A stretch of DNA of 54,176 nucleotides, from assembly GCA_900546115.1 (NCBI GenBank), contig URBQ01000016.1:1-54176 (forward strand), read 5' to 3'. The position numbers and the translations under genes are program-made. Below the pieces are notes generated by a model, which did no database searches, was not told where the DNA came from, and worked only from the letters and a program-made list of their open reading frames with translations. Numbering within the stretch: position 1 is the first letter of the stretch; each line of letters opens with the position of its first letter. The stretch comes from an uncultured Collinsella sp. Its GTDB lineage: Bacteria; Actinomycetota; Coriobacteriia; Coriobacteriales; Coriobacteriaceae. This document shows, in pieces, positions 50,227 through 54,176 of the stretch.

Positions 50227-52203
50227 ATGGCGATTCGGACGATGGGGCCGAGCGGACAATACGAGACTGGATTGGATGCTGCCGGTGCGGCGCTGCCCGA
50301 GCTGCTGGCGCCGGCGGGCGGACTCGACCAGATGCTTGCGGCCATCGCCGCGGGTGCCGATGCCATCTATGCGGGGTTGGGCGGCTTTAACGCCCGTGTG
50401 AGCGCCCATGGCTTTACGGATAACGAGTTTGCGCGCGGCTGCGCCGTGGCGCATGCCCATGGCGTGCGTGTGTACGTAACGCTCAACGTGTTCGTGTTTG
50501 ACGATGAGTTGTCCGACGCGGTGGCGTTGGGAGCTCATGCACTGGAGCTGGGCGCCGATGCTCTGATTGTCGCCGATGCCGGGTTGGCCTGCGCGCTGCG
50601 CGCGGCGATTCCCGGGGTCGAGATTCACCTGTCCACGCAGGCGGGCGCTCATAGCGAGGGTGCCGTGCGGCTTGCCGCCGATGAGCTGGGGGTCGAGCGC
50701 GTGACGACGGCACGCGAGCTGACGGTCGACGAGATTGCGGCGCTATGTGCCACGGGCGTGCCCATCGAGGTATTCTGCCACGGTGCGATTTGCATCGGCT
50801 ATTCGGGGGCGTGCGAGTTCTCGGCCCTGCGGCGTGGGCGCTCGGCGATGCGCGGCGACTGCACGCAGCCGTGCCGTCTGGCGTACGACCTAGTGGACGA
50901 GGCGGGGCAGAGTGTTGTTGCCGTCGAGGGAGACCGCCTGCTTTGTCCGCGTGACTATCTGGGTATCGCGCACCTGCCCGAGCTTGTTGCCGCCGGCGTG
51001 GCATCGCTCAAGATCGAGGGACGCATGAAGAATCCCGATTACGTATTCAACGTGGTGAGGGTGTGGCGTCGGGCACTCGATATGCTGTGCGACGGCGCGT
51101 GGGACTCCGGTGCCGTGGAAGAGCTTGAACGCGAGCTGGGAAGGTCGTTTAACCGTGGGTTTACCGATGCTTACCTGCGGGGTCGTTCGGGTGCCGAGCT
51201 CATGAGCTTTGAGCGCGCGATCAACCAGGGCGTGCGCGTGGGGCGCTTGGTCGCTGTGGGCCACGAAGAGGTGACCGTTGAGCTCGATGCCGCCGTGGCG
51301 GCGGGTGACACGCTCGAGATTCGGTTCTATCCGGGTGTCGACGCGCGTCCCGATGTGCCCAAGCGCTGGCCGCAGGTGCCCTGCCCGGTGGATGCCGCAG
51401 CGGGGAAGCGCGTCGTCGTGCATTGCAAGCGTAAGGTGGACGCGGGCTGCGAGGTCTATCTGATTCGCAGCGCCGGCGTGTTGGATCAGACGACGGCGGT
51501 GTTGGAGCGCATGCGGGCCGAGGCGGATGCGATTGCGCCCGTTGCGCGTGCCGTTGAGGTGTTGCCGTTTGAGGGCGTTGCGGTGGATGGCGGTACGTCG
51601 ACGGAGTTGGCGGGGTCGGCGGGGCCGGCAAAGCGCGAGGATTTTGCTCGTATGGTCTTTGCTTGGGAGCTGATGGATGTGGGTCCGCGCGATGAGCGAG
51701 ATCTGTCCGATACAACGGTGGTGCTCGACGAAGTGTGCCGCGCGGGCGACGCCGAGCGGACTCGGGCGCTTATGCAGCGTGCCGGGCGCGTCGTCTGCCG
51801 CAATCTGGGACAAGTGGCGATGGCCCGCGAGCTGGGCACAACGTTTGACGTGGCGGCGCCGGTGTTCTGTGCCAATCGGGCCACGCTTACCTGGCTGCGC
51901 GGACTCGGTGCGGGGCGGGTGTACTTGTCGGCCGAGTTGCTCGGCAATGATGCGGAACGTGTTGCCGAGCTTGCCGCTTGCCCCGGTGTCTTGGGGCCCG
52001 TCGATGCCGACCGTCCTGAGCTCATGGTGTGCGAGCACTGCTTGCTGACTGCCGAGGGCGCCTGCGCCACGGATGCAACGGGGCAGGTCCGTTGCCGTGA
52101 CTGCTCGCGCCGTCAGCAGGCGCGCTTTTTGGTCGAACGTGACGGCACGCGTTTGCCGGTCGTTATCGACGCGTGCGGCAGGACGAGGATTTTCCTGTCG
52201 TAG
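50227..52203 (+). CDS. Peptidase U32 family protein
   Basis: 658 aa from ATG 50227 with AAGGAG 8 nt upstream. The U32 signature is present: EVFCHGAICIGYSGACEFS then a CTQPCRL cysteine pair, and SLKIEGRMKNPDYV. Start LLAPAGGLDQMLAAIAAGAD is typical. A DUF3656-type insert follows, and the end has a cysteine set (CEHCLL, CRDCSR). Family members with this layout hydroxylate 23S rRNA (RlhA) or act as collagenase-like peptidases; RlhA-like modification is the likelier role here. It is divergent from the PBP gene. Confidence 0.85.
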   Translation: MAIRTMGPSGQYETGLDAAGAALPELLAPAGGLDQMLAAIAAGADAIYAGLGGFNARVSAHGFTDNEFARGCAVAHAHGVRVYVTLNVFVFDDELSDAVALGAHALELGADALIVADAGLACALRAAIPGVEIHLSTQAGAHSEGAVRLAADELGVERVTTARELTVDEIAALCATGVPIEVFCHGAICIGYSGACEFSALRRGRSAMRGDCTQPCRLAYDLVDEAGQSVVAVEGDRLLCPRDYLGIAHLPELVAAGVASLKIEGRMKNPDYVFNVVRVWRRALDMLCDGAWDSGAVEELERELGRSFNRGFTDAYLRGRSGAELMSFERAINQGVRVGRLVAVGHEEVTVELDAAVAAGDTLEIRFYPGVDARPDVPKRWPQVPCPVDAAAGKRVVVHCKRKVDAGCEVYLIRSAGVLDQTTAVLERMRAEADAIAPVARAVEVLPFEGVAVDGGTSTELAGSAGPAKREDFARMVFAWELMDVGPRDERDLSDTTVVLDEVCRAGDAERTRALMQRAGRVVCRNLGQVAMARELGTTFDVAAPVFCANRATLTWLRGLGAGRVYLSAELLGNDAERVAELAACPGVLGPVDADRPELMVCEHCLLTAEGACATDATGQVRCRDCSRRQQARFLVERDGTRLPVVIDACGRTRIFLS

Positions 52204-52300
52204 GTGCCGCGTCGCGCTGTTTTGGTTATTATTAGTGGGTTTATGAACTTCCAGCACCGCCGTATCCGGTGAGGGTGCTATAGCAAAAGGAGGATACCCA

Positions 52301-53512
52301 ATGCTGTCTGTTGACGAGCAAATGCGTATCATCACCTCGGGTGCAGCGCAGATCGTCCCCGAGGCCGACCTTCGCAAGAAGCTTGAGAAGGGTGAGCCCC
52401 TCAACATCAAGCTCGGCGTCGATCCCACCAGCCCCGACCTGCACCTGGGCCATGCCGTGCCCCTGCGCAAGATGCGTCAGTTCCAGGACCTGGGCCACAA
52501 CGTCACCCTTATCATCGGCAACGGCACTGCGCTGATCGGCGACCCCTCGGGCAAGAACTCTACCCGCCCGCAGCTTTCGCAGGAGCAGATCGAGGCCAAC
52601 GCCGAGACCTACGTGAGCCAGGCCATGAAGATCCTGGACCCCGAGAAGACCACCATCGTGCACAACGGCGACTGGATCCTTTCGATGGACCTGGCCGGCC
52701 TGCTGCAGGTGTGCTCCAAGTTCACCGTCGCCCGCATCCTTGAGCGCGACGACTTTACCAAGCGCTACCAGTCCCAGACGCCGATTGCCCTGCACGAGTT
52801 TCTGTACCCCGTGATGCAGGCCTTCGACTCCGTTCAGATCAAGGCCGACGTCGAGATGGGCGGCACCGACCAGCTCTTCAACCTGCTCGCCGGCCGCGAG
52901 CTCATGGAGAAGATGGGCATGGAGCCGCAGATTGCGCTTACCATGCCGCTGCTCGAGGGCACCGACGGCGTGCGCAAGATGTCCAAGTCCTATGGCAACT
53001 ACATCGGCCTGACCGACGCTCCCAAGGATATGTTCGGCAAGACCATGTCCATCCCCGACGAGATGATCGGCAAGTACTATCGTCTGGCCAGCTCGCTCGC
53101 CCCGGCCGAGGTCGACAAGATCGATGCCGCCCTGGCCGACGGTTCTGCCGACCCCTACGAGCTCAAGCGCGCTCTAGGCCGCGACCTGTGCGACACCTAC
53201 CACGGTGCCGGCGCCGGCGACGAGGCTCAGGCCGAGTTCGACCGTGTGTTCAAGGAGGGCCAGCTTGCCGACTTCCCCGAGAAGCACGTTGAGCTGACCG
53301 TCAACGACGAGGGCCAGATTTACCTCGCCGGCCTGCTCAAGGACCTGGGCCTTTCGGCCAGCGCCGGTCAGGCCCGCCGCGACATCGACGGCGGCGGCGT
53401 CAAGATCAACGGCAAGGCTGTGGCTCCCAAGAGCTACAACATCGATCCGAGCGTCCTCAAACTGGGCGACACCCTCTCCGTGGGCAAGCGCAAGGGCTTT
53501 AAGTTGGTCTAA
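52301..53512 (+). CDS. tyrS: Tyrosyl-tRNA synthetase
   Basis: 403 aa. Class I signatures: DLHLGHAVPL (HIGH variant, residues about 46-51) and KMSKS near 226. The C-terminus has an S4 RNA-binding domain (SAGQARRDIDGGGVKINGK). It charges tRNA-Tyr. AAAGGAGG precedes ATG 52301. The 97-nt leader is too short for a T-box, and no T-box motif is seen. Confidence 0.96.
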   Translation: MLSVDEQMRIITSGAAQIVPEADLRKKLEKGEPLNIKLGVDPTSPDLHLGHAVPLRKMRQFQDLGHNVTLIIGNGTALIGDPSGKNSTRPQLSQEQIEANAETYVSQAMKILDPEKTTIVHNGDWILSMDLAGLLQVCSKFTVARILERDDFTKRYQSQTPIALHEFLYPVMQAFDSVQIKADVEMGGTDQLFNLLAGRELMEKMGMEPQIALTMPLLEGTDGVRKMSKSYGNYIGLTDAPKDMFGKTMSIPDEMIGKYYRLASSLAPAEVDKIDAALADGSADPYELKRALGRDLCDTYHGAGAGDEAQAEFDRVFKEGQLADFPEKHVELTVNDEGQIYLAGLLKDLGLSASAGQARRDIDGGGVKINGKAVAPKSYNIDPSVLKLGDTLSVGKRKGFKLV

Positions 53513-53541
53513 CGAGCGAGTTGACCTCACAAGTGCAAAAA

Positions 53542-53575
53542 GGCCGCAGCCGGGAATCCCGACTGCGGCCTTTTT
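53542..53575 (+). terminator. Intrinsic terminator after tyrS
   Basis: GGCCGCAG-C-CGGG, AAT loop, CCCG-A-CTGCGGCC (53542-53570), then TTTTT. A strong hairpin 30 nt after the stop. Confidence 0.95.
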
Positions 53576-53625
53576 GGCACTTGGGGACGTTCCTTTTGTG
53601 TCGGCACTTTGGGACACTCCTTGTC
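53576..53625. repeat. Pair of imperfect 27-bp tandem repeats
   Basis: GGCACTTGGGGACGTTCCTT starts at 53576 and GGCACTTTGGGACACTCCTT at 53603, with TTGTGTC or TGTC following. A related CTGTCCCCA lies at about 53642-53650 in the opposite sense. Function unknown. Confidence 0.5.
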
Positions 53626-53730
53626 ATTGGTACAAAGCAACCTGTCCCCATTGCGCCAAGCGGCGTGTGCCGTTAAGCGGAGGGGGTGTATTCCCGACCC
53701 ATCGTTTGGGCATACAATGGCTATTGTCTT

Positions 53731-53766
53731 GCTGCGGTGAAGGCCTGTCCGCTCCGCAGCTGTTTT
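53731..53766 (+). promoter_or_regulatory. Leader hairpin with T-run before the adenine deaminase gene
   Basis: GCTGCGG (53731-53737) pairs with CCGCAGC (53754-53760), followed by TGTTTTCT. TACAAT at about 53713-53718 is a likely -10, so the hairpin would form right at the 5' end of the mRNA, 20 nt before the RBS. It could be an attenuator. Confidence 0.45.
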
Positions 53767-53786
53767 CTACGGTTAAAGGAGAATGT

Positions 53787-54176
53787 ATGTCCGTTGAGGT
53801 CATGAGGTCTGTGATCGAGGCCGCCGAGGGCCGCGTGCCCGTCGACACGCTGTTTACCAATGCGCAGATCGTCGACGTGTATGGCCAGCGTGTGGCGCCC
53901 GGTAGCGTTGCCGTCAAGGGCGGCGTAATCGTCGGCGTGCTCTACGACGGTCGCGACGATGCCGCTGGCACCTACGAGGCAACTGAGGTCGTCGACTGCC
54001 AGGGTCGCTATCTCGCCCCCGGCTTTATCGACGGACATCTGCACATTGAGTCCTCGAACATCCGCCCCGCCGAGTATGCGCGCATGGCGGCGACGCGCGG
54101 TACCACCACCGCCATTGCCGACAGCCACGAGATCGCCAACGTGGCGGGGGAGGCGGGGCTCAAAGAAATGTTGAAA
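53787..54176 (+). CDS. ade: Adenine deaminase, 3'-truncated by the window edge
   Basis: The first 130 residues of an adenine deaminase (amidohydrolase family). Start ATG 53787 follows AAAGGAG. DTLFTNAQIVDVYG and APGSVAVKGG open the composite domain. APGFIDGHLHIESS gives the first metal histidines, and ADSHEIANVAG follows. The enzyme turns adenine into hypoxanthine and ammonia, a natural feed to the purine-degradation module in this window. The frame is open to the right edge. Confidence 0.93.
   Translation, partial: MSVEVMRSVIEAAEGRVPVDTLFTNAQIVDVYGQRVAPGSVAVKGGVIVGVLYDGRDDAAGTYEATEVVDCQGRYLAPGFIDGHLHIESSNIRPAEYARMAATRGTTTAIADSHEIANVAGEAGLKEMLK

Noticed and set aside
52204..52300. T-box leader before tyrS
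   Set aside because: The 97-nt leader is too short and lacks a T-box sequence.
53640..53786. Purine riboswitch before ade
   Set aside because: The conserved core of purine riboswitches could not be found; only a simple hairpin is present.

Overview
The window looks like chromosome from a gut Coriobacteriia (Actinomycetota), most likely Collinsella or a close relative. This is inferred from the roughly 60% GC body, the codon use (GGC, ATC, AAG, CGC), the order rplE-rpsZ-rpsH-rplF-rplR-rpsE-rpmD-rplO-secY-adk-map-infA-rpmJ-rpsM-rpsK-rpsD-rpoA-rplQ-truA, an ArgR repressor, and an anaerobic purine-breakdown gene set. No search was run, so the genus is an inference. No tRNA, rRNA or true CRISPR array was seen.

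Layout. (1) 1-3342: the end of an RnfB-like polyferredoxin and a fused xanthine-dehydrogenase-type molybdenum hydroxylase. The first ~0.95 kb has the codon habits of a Clostridia-like genome and the rest those of Collinsella. (2) 3348-23634: an accessory, defence-rich region. It holds two arrays of ~62-bp palindromic repeats flanking an AbiEi-like gene, a decayed ATPase gene, a candidate small RNA with its own promoter and terminator, a DEDDh exonuclease, a frameshifted small gene ahead of a large glycine-rich membrane protein, a GC-rich type I restriction operon (hsdM-hsdS-frameshifted hsdR) that continues without a gap into an ISL3-type transposase gene and an overlapping HEPN-type gene, a GmrSD-like DUF262/DUF1524 nuclease, and a DUF4143-type ATPase behind four operator-like repeats spaced exactly 33 bp. 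(3) 23672-34826: an unknown membrane protein, then a purine/urate degradation and selenium-dependent molybdenum hydroxylase module: YheO-like regulator, ygeX, ygeY, ygeW, mocA-like, hydantoinase, yqeC, yqeB, xdhC-like. (4) 35138-45909: the distal part of the spc operon and the alpha operon, starting abruptly at rplE without rplN/rplX upstream. (5) 46062-54176: glycosyltransferase-like gene, argR, class A PBP, U32 peptidase, tyrS and the 5' end of adenine deaminase.

How it works together. The hydroxylase at the left edge, the accessory proteins YqeB/YqeC/XdhC/MocA, and the ygeX/ygeY/ygeW/hydantoinase enzymes match the gene set known for anaerobic purine breakdown through a selenium-dependent hydroxylase. 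Adenine deaminase at the right edge would feed hypoxanthine into it. The ~20-kb defence region sits between the hydroxylase and the rest of this set.

The most interesting candidates for something undescribed are: the hsdMSR-transposase-HEPN operon with a shared AT-rich motif at both ends; the twin 62-bp hairpin arrays; the 787-aa membrane protein with its frameshifted partner; and a series of very long composite palindromes at gene borders, one overlapping the map stop codon.
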